Both the position numbers and the translations under genes were made by a program. The notes under the pieces were generated by a model. It ran no database searches. It was not told where the DNA came from and was given only the letters and a program-made list of their open reading frames with translations. Positions 1 through 6,517 of a DNA stretch of 7,745 bases are shown here, in pieces. The stretch comes from Deltaproteobacteria bacterium (GTDB taxonomy: Bacteria; Desulfobacterota; Desulfobacteria; Desulfobacterales; UBA11574), in contig JAFDBA010000136.1 in assembly GCA_019313505.1 (NCBI GenBank), positions 1 through 7,745 of the forward strand, given 5' to 3'. Each line of letters starts with the position of its first letter. Position 1 is the stretch's first letter.

Positions 1-619
1 CGCTTACCATATCTCTCTTTGCCGATTGCAACATCCTAAACAGAACGTCTTTTTGTTTTTCGCCATAGGCCGGACGCAAAAAGGAGCGAACGATGTTTAG
101 ATCGGCCTTACGCTCAAGCAGGTAAGCCGCGGCATAAGCATCTTCGGCAGTTGTTGAAGGAAACATAAGGCTGCCGGTATCTTCATATAAACCTGCCAGA
201 AAAAGAGTAGCCTGTATGGGAGTTATTACTTTCTTTTCCAGCTTTAACTGTCGAATCATGAGGGTAATGTTTGCACCCATAGGCTCCTGGCATTTCCATA
301 TGGGTTTTATGTCGCCAACGTTGGAATGATGATCCCACAGGAAAACTTCTACATTTTTCTTATTCTTCAGCCTGCGGATCCTTCCGAGCCGATCCCAGCT
401 GTTTATGTCCACAACAATCAGACGATTTACATGGTCAAGAAGAATATCGTCAAAGGAGGATATTTTAAAGATGTCCTTGTGAATGGACAAAAAAGCTTTA
501 ACATTTGGATTTACATTGTTTGGAAGCACAGGGATTGCTTCCGGATACAAAATTGTTGCGGCTATGGTGGAAGCCAGCGCATCAAAATCCGTGTTCTTAT
601 GTGTCGTCACAATTTGCAT
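1..619 (-). CDS. DHH-family phosphoesterase domain protein, probably N-terminus of a CBS/DHH tRNA nucleotidyltransferase (partial)
   Basis: This leftward frame is open from an ATG at 617-619 to the window edge, giving 206 visible codons; the 3' end is missing. An AGGAG at 626-630 sits 6 bases before the ATG and fixes the start. The protein shows the DHH-superfamily motifs in order: HKNTDFDALAS at residues 7-17, an Asp in VVDIN near residue 71, the signature DHH at 96-98, and a DTG at 147-149. These residues bind the catalytic metals in DHH phosphoesterases. The opening TTHKNTDFDALAS, followed closely by a YP pair, resembles the DHH domain in front of CBS and poly(A)-polymerase domains in the A-adding tRNA nucleotidyltransferases of Desulfobacterota and similar bacteria. 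That identity is inferred, since the CBS and transferase domains would lie outside the window. A stand-alone DHH/DHHA1 nuclease such as NrnA is the alternative. The gene is divergent from the nicotinamidase gene. Confidence 0.7.
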   Translation of the reverse strand, partial: MQIVTTHKNTDFDALASTIAATILYPEAIPVLPNNVNPNVKAFLSIHKDIFKISSFDDILLDHVNRLIVVDINSWDRLGRIRRLKNKKNVEVFLWDHHSNVGDIKPIWKCQEPMGANITLMIRQLKLEKKVITPIQATLFLAGLYEDTGSLMFPSTTAEDAYAAAYLLERKADLNIVRSFLRPAYGEKQKDVLFRMLQSAKRDMVS

Positions 620-674
620 ATAACGCTCCTGAATTTTCACAGTTATGCAATAGGAAAGTTAATACGGAAAGATG

Positions 675-703
675 ATAATAGTCAAGAACGTACAATCTGT
701 CCA
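675..703 (-). promoter_or_regulatory. Candidate sigma70-type promoter for the DHH-domain gene
   Basis: Read leftward, TGGACA (698-703, 5 of 6 matches to the -35 consensus) and TATTAT (675-680, 5 of 6 to the -10 consensus) are separated by exactly 17 bases. Transcription would begin near 668, leaving a leader of about 50 bases before the ATG at 619. The site was found by eye in an AT-rich gap, so a chance match is possible. Confidence 0.4.
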
Positions 704-711
704 AAATATCC

Positions 712-740
712 TTGAAATTTTTCATTATAATTCATATGTT
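712..740 (+). promoter_or_regulatory. Candidate promoter for the nicotinamidase / nicotinate phosphoribosyltransferase operon
   Basis: TTGAAA (712-717, 5 of 6 to the -35 consensus) is followed after 17 bases by TATGTT (735-740, 4 of 6 to the -10 consensus). The start of transcription would be near 747, some 23 bases before the ATG at 770. A better -10 match, TATAAT at 726-731, has no -35 at a usable distance. No palindrome that I could tie to a known NAD regulator (NrtR, NiaR, NadQ) was seen in the gap. Confidence 0.3.
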
Positions 741-769
741 ACGATAAAAAATCTTATAAGGAAACCAAT

Positions 770-1291
770 ATGTCAACAAAAGCCTTGATCATCGTGGATA
801 TGTTAAACGATTTTATTAATACTAATGGTGCGCTCTATTGCGGCGACACTGCACGATCGATTATACCTTTTATTCAAGAAAAACTGGAAGCCTTCAGAAA
901 TCGAGGAGACCTTGTGATTTACCTGCAGGATTCACATGATAAAAACGATAAAGAGTTCCAAAGGTTCCCGAGCCATTGTGTCTCCGGCACCAGGGGTAAT
1001 GAAATTATTCATGAACTTACGCCTAAACCAGGGGAAAAGGTAATACCCAAAAAAAGATATAGCGGTTTTTATGGAACAGATCTTGAAAGTATTCTTGAGT
1101 CTGGGGGTGTTGATGACGTCGAGGTTGTGGGAGTCTGCACGTCGATCTGTGTGATGGACACGGTGGGCGGCCTGGCAAATCGTGACTATAAAATCACTGT
1201 CCCTGTCAAGGGAGTTGCCGATTTTGATAAAAAATTCCACGAATTTGCATTAAAAAGGATGAAACAGCTTTACGGAGCCAGTGTGTCATGA
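770..1291 (+). CDS. pncA: Nicotinamidase (PncA-type, isochorismatase-like cysteine hydrolase)
   Basis: The 173-residue protein hydrolyses nicotinamide to nicotinate and ammonia in the cytosol, the first step of Preiss-Handler NAD salvage. The whole isochorismatase-like fold is present. The catalytic triad is Asp10 in VDMLNDF, Lys95 in KKRYSGFYGT and Cys127 in GVCTSICV. The metal-site residues of the PncA family are represented by Asp54 and His56 (QDSH) and His69 in the FPSHCVSGTRG motif. The ligands and the HCVxGTxG motif favour nicotinamidase over other isochorismatase-family hydrolases. Length is slightly shorter than E. coli PncA (about 213) and close to other bacterial PncA proteins. The start is supported by AAGGA at 758-762, 7 bases before the ATG. 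The stop codon overlaps the start of the nicotinate phosphoribosyltransferase gene in an ATGA, so the two steps are made from one message and probably translationally coupled. Substrate is inferred from motifs plus this neighbour. Confidence 0.9.
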   Translation: MSTKALIIVDMLNDFINTNGALYCGDTARSIIPFIQEKLEAFRNRGDLVIYLQDSHDKNDKEFQRFPSHCVSGTRGNEIIHELTPKPGEKVIPKKRYSGFYGTDLESILESGGVDDVEVVGVCTSICVMDTVGGLANRDYKITVPVKGVADFDKKFHEFALKRMKQLYGASVS

Positions 1292-2619
1292 CAAAAGCAC
1301 ACAGGGCAGGTCCCCTTTTTACCGATCTTTACGAGTTAACCATGGCTGCCAGTTATTTTGTGCACCAGGTGGTTTCCACGGCGACCTTTTCACTTTTTAT
1401 CAGAGAAAATCATTTAAAAAGAAACTTTTTTGTTGCAGCCGGTCTCGAGGATGTTCTTAACGAACTGGCGGCATTTCGCTTTTCCAAGCAAGACATAAAA
1501 TACTTGCAAACCACCGGCATTTTTTCAAAAGACTTTCTTTCATATCTGTCAGGACTCCGCTTTTCAGGGAAAATTCTTGCCATGCACGAAGGCACGATTT
1601 TCTTTGCCAATGAACCTGTTCTGGAAGTGACAGCGCCTATTATTGAAGCCCAGCTCATCGAAACTTTTCTGCTCAACACCATCGGCTTTCAGAGCATGAT
1701 CGCTTCAAAGGCGGCCAGATGTATCCATGTTGCCGGTGACCGTCCTTTGATCGACTTTTCCATGCGGCGGACTCAGGGTCAGGATGCCGGGCACAAAGTT
1801 GCCCGCAGTACATATATTGCCGGATTTACGGCCACAAGCAACGTCCTTGCCGGTAAAATGTACGGCATACCCATATCCGGAACAATGGCCCATTCCTATG
1901 TTGAAGCATTTAGCGATGAACTTGCGGCATTTTCCGCTTATTCAAAAACCTTTCCCGATAACTCCATATTTTTAATCGATACTTACAATACCATCGACGG
2001 TGCAGAAAATGCCGTTACAGTTGCAAAAAAGATGAAAAAAAACGGGCATTCCCTCATCGGCGTACGCCTTGACAGCGGAGACATGGCGGACTTGAGCCAA
2101 AAGGTGCGAAAAATCTTCGATGATGCCGGTCTTTATGATGTCAAGATCTTTGCCAGCAGCGGTTTTGATGAGTTTAAGATTGCAAAAGTCATTTCCGAAG
2201 GCGCCAAAATAAATGCATTCGGAGTCGGTACCAAAGTCGGGGTTTCCGCAGACGCACCCTATCTTGATGTGGTTTACAAGATGGTTCATTTCAAGGACCG
2301 TGATGTCAGGAAATTGAGTCCCTGCAAAATTACACTGGCCGGTGAAAAGCAGGTCTTTAGAAAATCAGATCAAAACGGCCGCTATCTGGAAGATATCATC
2401 GGTTTAAGAAACGATATCATTGATCAAGGAAAGCCTTTACTTAAAAAGGTTATGGAAAACGGTAAGATATTACAGCCCCATCCTCCGTTGCAGGCCATAC
2501 AGGATAAATTTAAAAAGAACTTTCCCTTGCTGGATGATCGCTACAAATCGATTTTTGAACATAAAGCATACCCGGTTAAGCTCAGCATACCTCTCCAAAC
2601 CCTTCAGGAAAACACTTAA
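1288..2619 (+). CDS. pncB: Nicotinate phosphoribosyltransferase
   Basis: This 443-residue cytosolic enzyme joins nicotinate to phosphoribosyl pyrophosphate, with ATP hydrolysis, to give nicotinate mononucleotide. It therefore uses the product of the preceding nicotinamidase. Family marks run in order: the N-terminal TDLYELTMAASY (12-23); GTMAHSYVEAF with His202 at the position of the histidine that is phosphorylated in the Salmonella enzyme; DTYNTIDGAENA; GVRLDSGD (258-265), which lines the substrate site; ASSGFDE; and FGVGTKVGVSADAPYLDVVYK starting at 311, the phosphate-binding region of type II phosphoribosyltransferases. Length is typical for the roughly 440-residue bacterial and archaeal branch. 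The ATG overlaps the upstream stop by four bases (ATGA), and a GGAG lies at 1274-1277, inside the previous gene. The frame is intact with no missing motif. A nicotinamide phosphoribosyltransferase is less likely because a nicotinamidase is co-transcribed. Confidence 0.93.
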   Translation: MTKAHRAGPLFTDLYELTMAASYFVHQVVSTATFSLFIRENHLKRNFFVAAGLEDVLNELAAFRFSKQDIKYLQTTGIFSKDFLSYLSGLRFSGKILAMHEGTIFFANEPVLEVTAPIIEAQLIETFLLNTIGFQSMIASKAARCIHVAGDRPLIDFSMRRTQGQDAGHKVARSTYIAGFTATSNVLAGKMYGIPISGTMAHSYVEAFSDELAAFSAYSKTFPDNSIFLIDTYNTIDGAENAVTVAKKMKKNGHSLIGVRLDSGDMADLSQKVRKIFDDAGLYDVKIFASSGFDEFKIAKVISEGAKINAFGVGTKVGVSADAPYLDVVYKMVHFKDRDVRKLSPCKITLAGEKQVFRKSDQNGRYLEDIIGLRNDIIDQGKPLLKKVMENGKILQPHPPLQAIQDKFKKNFPLLDDRYKSIFEHKAYPVKLSIPLQTLQENT

Positions 2620-2684
2620 CCTGTACTTTATATTAACAAAATCTAATGAAATTCGGTTTTATATTTTTTAAAACATGCTAAAAT

Positions 2685-2698
2685 GTAACTTCTCAATA
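2685..2698 (+). repeat. Left terminal inverted repeat of the 270-bp element
   Basis: The 14 bases GTAACTTCTCAATA match, with one difference, the reverse complement of 2941-2954. They mark the likely left boundary because the inverted match stops abruptly outside them. Confidence 0.6.
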
Positions 2699-2940
2699 AA
2701 TTATAGAGCCAACTGGTGATAAAATATAACATGTCTGGCTGTTTGAGCAGGTTAGTGAGCCTTAAGAAAAAACAGCGAATAAGATCACTCATCTTTTAAA
2801 CATATGATGGTGTTTTTAACCAATTGGTATTAAAGGATTGGTTACTGTTTTTTCTTTAGGCTCACTTAAATGCGAGTTCCAGACAGGTTATATTTTATTA
2901 TCAGTCGGCGGAACATGATGATCATTTATTACACCAGACC

Positions 2941-2954
2941 TATTGAGAACTTAC
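2941..2954 (-). repeat. Right terminal inverted repeat of the 270-bp element
   Basis: TATTGAGAACTTAC is the reverse complement, apart from one base, of 2685-2698. The next bases, GGTAAGAT, resemble the left flank GCTAAAAT and could be a decayed 8-bp target duplication. Confidence 0.6.
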
Positions 2955-3153
2955 GGTAAGATGTTGGTTAAAAATACTTATTTCTAAAATAATAATGCTG
3001 TGGTACATATAACCTAAACTCTGCATTAACTTTTTTCGAAAGAATAGAGTTGAAATAATTACAATGCGGCTGCACGATTGATGTCTTGTATATCCGGCCG
3101 ATACGAGACTTGCAGAATTTAGGTATAAACAAAATTTTTCAGGATTTTTTATC

Positions 3154-4659
3154 ATGGCAAGAGAACAATGGGGAAGCCAAATAGGGTTTGTTCTTGCAGC
3201 GGTGGGTTCTGCCATCGGGCTCGGCAATATATGGCGGTTCAGTTACATGACCTATAAGCATGGAGGGGGTGCATTTTTAATCCCTTATATCATAGCCCTC
3301 TTTACCGTAGGCATCCCATTATTAATCCTTGAATTTGCAATAGGACATGAGCGCATAGGATCTGCCCCTCTTGCATTCAGAAAGATAAATAAAAAATGGG
3401 AATGGCTCGGCTGGTGGTCTGTTACTTTTGTAATGTTCGGCATTGTTCTGTATTATATCACTATTATTTCCTGGTGTTTAAATTATTTCATTAAATCCTT
3501 TTCCCTGGCCTGGGGGAATGATCCTAACAGTTATTTCTTCACCCAATTTTTAGCAGTCAGTAAATCCCCCTTTGACCTGAAAGGCATTGTCAGCCCTGTT
3601 TTTACAGGCGTGGCGATTATATGGTTCATTAACTGGGCCATTGTGTACAGAGGGGTAAAAAAAGGATTAGAACTCGCAAATAAAATATTTATACCGCTGC
3701 TTCTTATTCTCACAGCCCTCCTGGTTTTCTGGTCTCTTACCCTTGACGGTGCGGGTGCCGGTATAAAAGCCTATTTAAAACCGGACTTCACCATGCTTGT
3801 CAAACCCAAGATATGGATAGATGCCTTCAGTCAGATCTTTTTTACCCTTTCTCTGGGCTTCGGTATTATGATAGCCTATGCTAGTTATCTGCCTGAAAAG
3901 GCCAATCTGACCCGGGGAGCTTATCTTACTGCTTTAATAAACAGTGGTTATTCCATCTTTGCCGGTTTCGCAGTTTTTGCAGTGCTTGGCTTTATGGCTG
4001 CCTCACAGGGTCAAGAAATATCAAAAGTTGTTTCAGAAAGTATCGGACTTGCTTTTGTTGCCTATCCAAAAGCGCTTTCTATAATGCCCGGCGGAAATAT
4101 CTTCGGCGCTGTCTTCTTTCTCTGCCTGGTGGTTGCCGGTGTATCCTCTTCTATCTCAATTATAGAATCTTTTACGTCCGCTGTGGTTGACAAGTTCGGC
4201 GTCAGCAGAAAAACTTTTGTTACTCTTCTTTGTATTCTCGGTTTCATAGGCTCCATTATCTTCACAACAAATGCCGGTTTGTTGTGGCTTGATATTACCG
4301 ATCATTTTTTAACCCATTACGGACTGTTAATAGTAGCCATAGCAGAGTGCCTACTTGTGGGATGGGTGTTTAATATAAAAATAATAGGTCAGCATATTAA
4401 CAGAATATCTTCTATCAAAGTCGGCAACGGCTGGGAGTTTTTTATTAAAGTTTTTACTCCGGCAGTACTTGTAGCGCTCCTAACCATCGATATTTATAAT
4501 GAGCTGAGCAAACCTTATGGAGGGTACTCCTGGACGGCAGTGGTTTTAATCGGTATCGTCTGGCTGCTGACAAATCTGGTCATCGCCTTTATCCTGGCCG
4601 CAAGACCCTGGAAGACCGAACATTACAAAGTAAAAGGCAGAGGAGAAATTCAGGAATAA
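3154..4659 (+). CDS. Neurotransmitter:sodium symporter (NSS/SNF) family transporter, LeuT fold
   Basis: This 501-residue inner-membrane protein, with about 12 hydrophobic segments, should import an amino acid or related amine with sodium. Residues aligned by eye to LeuT are conserved. The unwound helix 1 has SAIGLGNIWRF, with Ala20 and Asn25 at the Na1 site and Arg28 as the outer gate. Asp383 matches the gate partner Asp404. The tandem Tyr of helix 3 (VLYYITIISW) is present, helix 6 has FFTLSLGFG with Thr231, and helix 7 has Asn263. Helix 8 has AGVSSS, with Ser331 and Ser332 at the Na2 site. The chloride-site residues Tyr45, Gln227 and Asn263 are kept, and Ser267 replaces LeuT Glu290, as in chloride-dependent animal transporters. 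The substrate cannot be read from the sequence. The ribosome site is weak (AGGA about 9 bases before the ATG), but the TM1 context fixes the start. NAD kinase follows after 23 bp. Confidence 0.92.
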   Translation: MAREQWGSQIGFVLAAVGSAIGLGNIWRFSYMTYKHGGGAFLIPYIIALFTVGIPLLILEFAIGHERIGSAPLAFRKINKKWEWLGWWSVTFVMFGIVLYYITIISWCLNYFIKSFSLAWGNDPNSYFFTQFLAVSKSPFDLKGIVSPVFTGVAIIWFINWAIVYRGVKKGLELANKIFIPLLLILTALLVFWSLTLDGAGAGIKAYLKPDFTMLVKPKIWIDAFSQIFFTLSLGFGIMIAYASYLPEKANLTRGAYLTALINSGYSIFAGFAVFAVLGFMAASQGQEISKVVSESIGLAFVAYPKALSIMPGGNIFGAVFFLCLVVAGVSSSISIIESFTSAVVDKFGVSRKTFVTLLCILGFIGSIIFTTNAGLLWLDITDHFLTHYGLLIVAIAECLLVGWVFNIKIIGQHINRISSIKVGNGWEFFIKVFTPAVLVALLTIDIYNELSKPYGGYSWTAVVLIGIVWLLTNLVIAFILAARPWKTEHYKVKGRGEIQE

Positions 4660-4664
4660 CAATA

Positions 4665-4685
4665 AAGGAGTAATACTTAGCAGTG
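4665..4685 (+). promoter_or_regulatory. Ribosome binding site that fixes the GTG start of NAD kinase
   Basis: AAGGAG at 4665-4670 is a strong Shine-Dalgarno sequence, 12 bases before the GTG at 4683, slightly longer than the usual spacing. An in-frame TAA at 4671-4673 rules out any earlier start, so GTG is the first usable codon. Confidence 0.65.
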
Positions 4686-5537
4686 AAAAAAATAGGAATT
4701 GTTGTAAAGGCAGACGCTGAGGCAGCCAAAAAGGCCGATGAACTTGAAAGTTGGCTGCGTTCAAAAGATATAGATGTGGTCAGAAAAGAAAACTTGCCTC
4801 CAAAACGCAGAATTGCGGACAAAGATAAATCTTGTGCTCCGGCGGATCTGCTCTACATTTTCGTGCTCGGAGGAGACGGAACTTTTTTGAGTGCGGTTCG
4901 CTGGATAGGAAACCAGAATATACCGATTATCGGAGTCAAGTTCGGTGAAGTCGGTTTTCTTGCGGAAACCGTCGAAGAAAACCTTTTTTCTGCTGCCGAG
5001 GCTGTTTTAAATAACGAGTTTGACATAGAACCAAGGATGCGCCTTCTGGTTAAAGTAATCAGAAAAGAAAAAGAACTTGCCTGTGAAACCGTGTTAAATG
5101 ATATTGTAATAAACAAGGGGGCACTTGCCAGACTCGCGCATATCGAAATGTATATCAACGATCATTACTTAACAACCTACAGTGCGGACGGACTTATCGT
5201 TGCAACCCCCACCGGTTCAACAGCCTATTCACTTGCCGCAGGCGGTCCTATTATACAGCCTTCAGTACCGGGCATCTTATTAACACCGATTTGCCCCTTT
5301 ACCCTGACCAACCGTCCGCTCATTGTTCCTGATTCGGTGTGCATCAAGATCAGGCTCGGAAAAAAGCCATCGGATATCATGCTGACGTTCGACGGTCAGG
5401 CCGGTCTCGAGATCAATGAAGAGCATACCATAATTATCCGGAAAGGTCTCTATCCCATTAACATGATCACATTGTCGGGCCAGCATTATTTTGATGTACT
5501 CAAGACTAAACTGAGGTGGAGCGGAGGCCGCATTTAA
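4683..5537 (+). CDS. nadK: NAD kinase
   Basis: The 284-residue cytosolic enzyme phosphorylates NAD to NADP using ATP or polyphosphate and so sets the NADP pool. It begins with GTG. Diagnostic motifs are all present: GGDGT at 63-67 (phosphate binding, with the catalytic Asp65); FGEVGFLAE; LNDIVI with Asn139 at the NE/D motif; TPTGSTAYSLAAGGPI (about 175-190), which forms the nucleotide site; TPICPFTLTNRPLIVP; and DGQ at 237-239. Length is typical for bacterial NadK (about 290). The gene lies 23 bp after the symporter gene and is probably on the same message. It converges on the lsrF-like gene, with 24 bp between the stops. With pncA and pncB a few kilobases upstream, it is the third NAD(P) gene in the window, though the 534-bp gap makes one common transcript uncertain. 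Confidence 0.95.
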   Translation: MKKIGIVVKADAEAAKKADELESWLRSKDIDVVRKENLPPKRRIADKDKSCAPADLLYIFVLGGDGTFLSAVRWIGNQNIPIIGVKFGEVGFLAETVEENLFSAAEAVLNNEFDIEPRMRLLVKVIRKEKELACETVLNDIVINKGALARLAHIEMYINDHYLTTYSADGLIVATPTGSTAYSLAAGGPIIQPSVPGILLTPICPFTLTNRPLIVPDSVCIKIRLGKKPSDIMLTFDGQAGLEINEEHTIIIRKGLYPINMITLSGQHYFDVLKTKLRWSGGRI

Positions 5538-5561
5538 CCGCCCGATCCCTATATCTTCGGG

Positions 5562-6406
5562 TTAGGATTTGGACAATTCGTTCTTTATGGTATTATAAAG
5601 GTCCAAAGCCCGATCAGGTTTCTCGTTATCGTGGACAACGGCTCGCACCGCCTGGATCATTGCTATTGGTGCTTCAGACTGGAAGATATTTCGCCCCATG
5701 TCCACGCCACTGGCTCCTTGCTGAACCGCATTATAAGCCATGGTAAGGGCATCCGGTTCAGGGATTTTCTTGCCGCCGGCCATAACAATGGGGACCGGAC
5801 AAGAGGCACAGACGGTTTCAAAGTCTTTTTCAATATAGTATGTTTTGATGTAATGTGCTCCCAGTTCTGCACAGATTCGGGTAGCCAATCTAAAATAACG
5901 CGCATCACGAGCCATATCCTTGCCGACGGCGGTCACGGCCAGCGTTGGAATCCCATAACGGGTTCCAATATCCACCATACGCGTCATATTGATGATCGAC
6001 TCCTTTTCATATTCACCTCCGATGAATACCTGGACAGCCATGGCGCAAACGTTCAGCCGTATCGATTCCTCTATATCCACAGCAATCTCTTCATTGGAAA
6101 GTTCTTTGAGTATGCTGGTTCCCCCTGAAACCCTGAGAACGATTGACTTTGTTATAGAAGGAGGAACAATACTTCTTAAGATTCCCCTGGTAAGCATCAA
6201 GGTATCTGCGTATGGGGTCAAAGGAAGAATGTTGAGATCTATCCGTTCTAAACCGGTCGTAGGTCCCTGAAAATAGCCATGATCTATGGCCAACATGACA
6301 GTGCGACCCGACTCCGGGTTGAAGATTTGAGAAAAAACCCCTCTGTCTTCTGAGGGATGTCGGCAAAAAACTTTTTTTCCTCTTTCAATTCATCCATATC
6401 AGCCAT
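5562..6406 (-). pseudogene. lsrF: lsrF-like class I aldolase/thiolase gene, frameshifted near its start by an apparent 46-bp deletion
   Basis: The downstream frame (6296 to 5562, 244 codons) closely follows E. coli LsrF as I recall it: IDHGYFQGPTTGLERID, TRGILRS, AVTAVGKDM, IKTYY and GASGVDMGRNIFQS. LsrF acts late in autoinducer-2 breakdown, passing an acetyl group from 3-hydroxy-2,4-pentanedione 5-phosphate to CoA. The residues equivalent to His58 and the Schiff-base Lys203 are His6 and Lys151 of this frame, and the constant offset of 52 means there are no other indels. The natural start is the ATG at 6404-6406, with AAGGAG 8 bases before it. Its frame encodes MADMDELKEEKKFF and on to IPQKTEGFFLK, matching the LsrF N-terminus, then leaves the family and stops at 6284-6286. 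The family resumes as SQIFNPESGRTVML in another frame. About 15 residues (E. coli 27-41) are missing. A 244-residue product could arise by restart at 6296. A sequencing error could explain a shift but hardly the missing 46 bases. Confidence 0.78.
6326..6332 (-). other. Putative deletion scar in lsrF (single remaining TCTCAAA)
   Basis: Read leftward, TCTCAAA serves both as the end of the upstream frame (the last base of a Phe codon, then Leu-Lys) and as Ser-Gln-(Ile) of the downstream frame. In intact LsrF these two stretches are separated so that two copies of the 7-mer would start 46 bases apart. Slippage between them would leave one copy and a net frameshift. The lost copy is inferred, not seen. 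Confidence 0.5.
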
Positions 6407-6517
6407 TACGTCTTCTCCTTTCTGTATTATTTGTAATAGTTTGGTTTTTTGAAACGAATCGATTTCAAACGAACGGTAATATTTTCAAAACGCTCAAGAG
6501 TTACTATTATTTATATC
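6407..6517 (-). promoter_or_regulatory. Spacer between the aldolase/dehydrogenase gene and lsrF, with a palindrome
   Basis: The 111-bp AT-rich spacer carries the palindrome TTTGAAA-N8-TTTCAAA (6448-6454 with 6463-6469), and the word AAACGAA appears twice on the plus strand (6452-6458 and 6467-6473). The palindrome lies about 40 bases ahead of the lsrF start. It could be an operator, a processing hairpin or a weak attenuator; it lacks a GC-rich stem with a T-run, so it is not a standard terminator. The ribosome site AAGGAG at 6415-6420 ends this spacer. Confidence 0.3.

Larger units (their letters stand above)
2685..2954. mobile_element. MITE-like element of 270 bp with long imperfect terminal inverted repeats, possibly IS66-type ends
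   Basis: Three pairs of inverted blocks are nested about one centre. The outer pair is 2685-2698 against 2941-2954 (13 of 14 bases), the middle pair 2713-2738 against 2879-2904 (23 of 26), and the inner pair 2754-2775 against 2845-2866 (21 of 22). A small AACCAAT/ATTGGTT hairpin (2818-2824 with 2837-2843) sits in the loop. The outer ends are GTAA and TTAC, and the flanking octamers GCTAAAAT (2677-2684) and GGTAAGAT (2955-2962) agree at 6 of 8 positions. GTAA ends with an 8-bp target duplication are known of the IS66 family, so this could be a non-autonomous derivative moved by an IS66 transposase elsewhere. No transposase is encoded. A fixed structured RNA or an unrelated intergenic palindromic repeat is the alternative. 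The inverted symmetry is directly seen; the family link is inference. Confidence 0.6.
2620..3153. other. Gene-free gap of 534 bp between the NAD salvage operon and the symporter gene
   Basis: No convincing coding frame lies here on either strand. Bases 2620-2684 are AT-rich sequence after the pncB stop, without a clear hairpin-plus-T-run terminator. Bases 2685-2954 are the inverted-repeat element listed separately. Bases 2955-3153 should carry the promoter of the symporter gene, but I could not find a pair of promoter hexamers at proper spacing that stands out, nor a riboswitch I recognise. Confidence 0.7.

Noticed and set aside
326..715. Rightward open frame of 129 codons opposite the DHH-domain gene
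   Set aside because: It lies almost wholly antisense to a frame with clear DHH motifs, has no recognisable domain, and runs into the promoter region.
2685..2954. The inverted repeat as a Rho-independent terminator of the pncB operon
   Set aside because: Its arms are AT-rich, far longer than a terminator stem, interrupted by unpaired stretches, and lack a terminal T-run. An inserted element fits better.
3088..3136. Possible sigma54 promoter before the symporter gene (GG...TTGCA)
   Set aside because: The GG and GC elements are 14 bases apart instead of 10, and the -24 element does not match TGGCAC.
4589..4822. Leftward open frames across the symporter/nadK junction
   Set aside because: They are antisense to two well-supported genes, with no ribosome site or domain.
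5541..5561. CCCGA/TCGGG hairpin between the converging nadK and lsrF stops, a possible bidirectional terminator
   Set aside because: The stem is only 5 bp, or 7 bp with a bulge, with a long loop and no T-run on either side. It is too weak to call.
6365..6378. A7 and T6 runs near the lsrF start as a programmed frameshift site
   Set aside because: The family match continues in the original frame well past these runs (through IPQK and FFLK), and slippage would not restore the missing ~15 residues.
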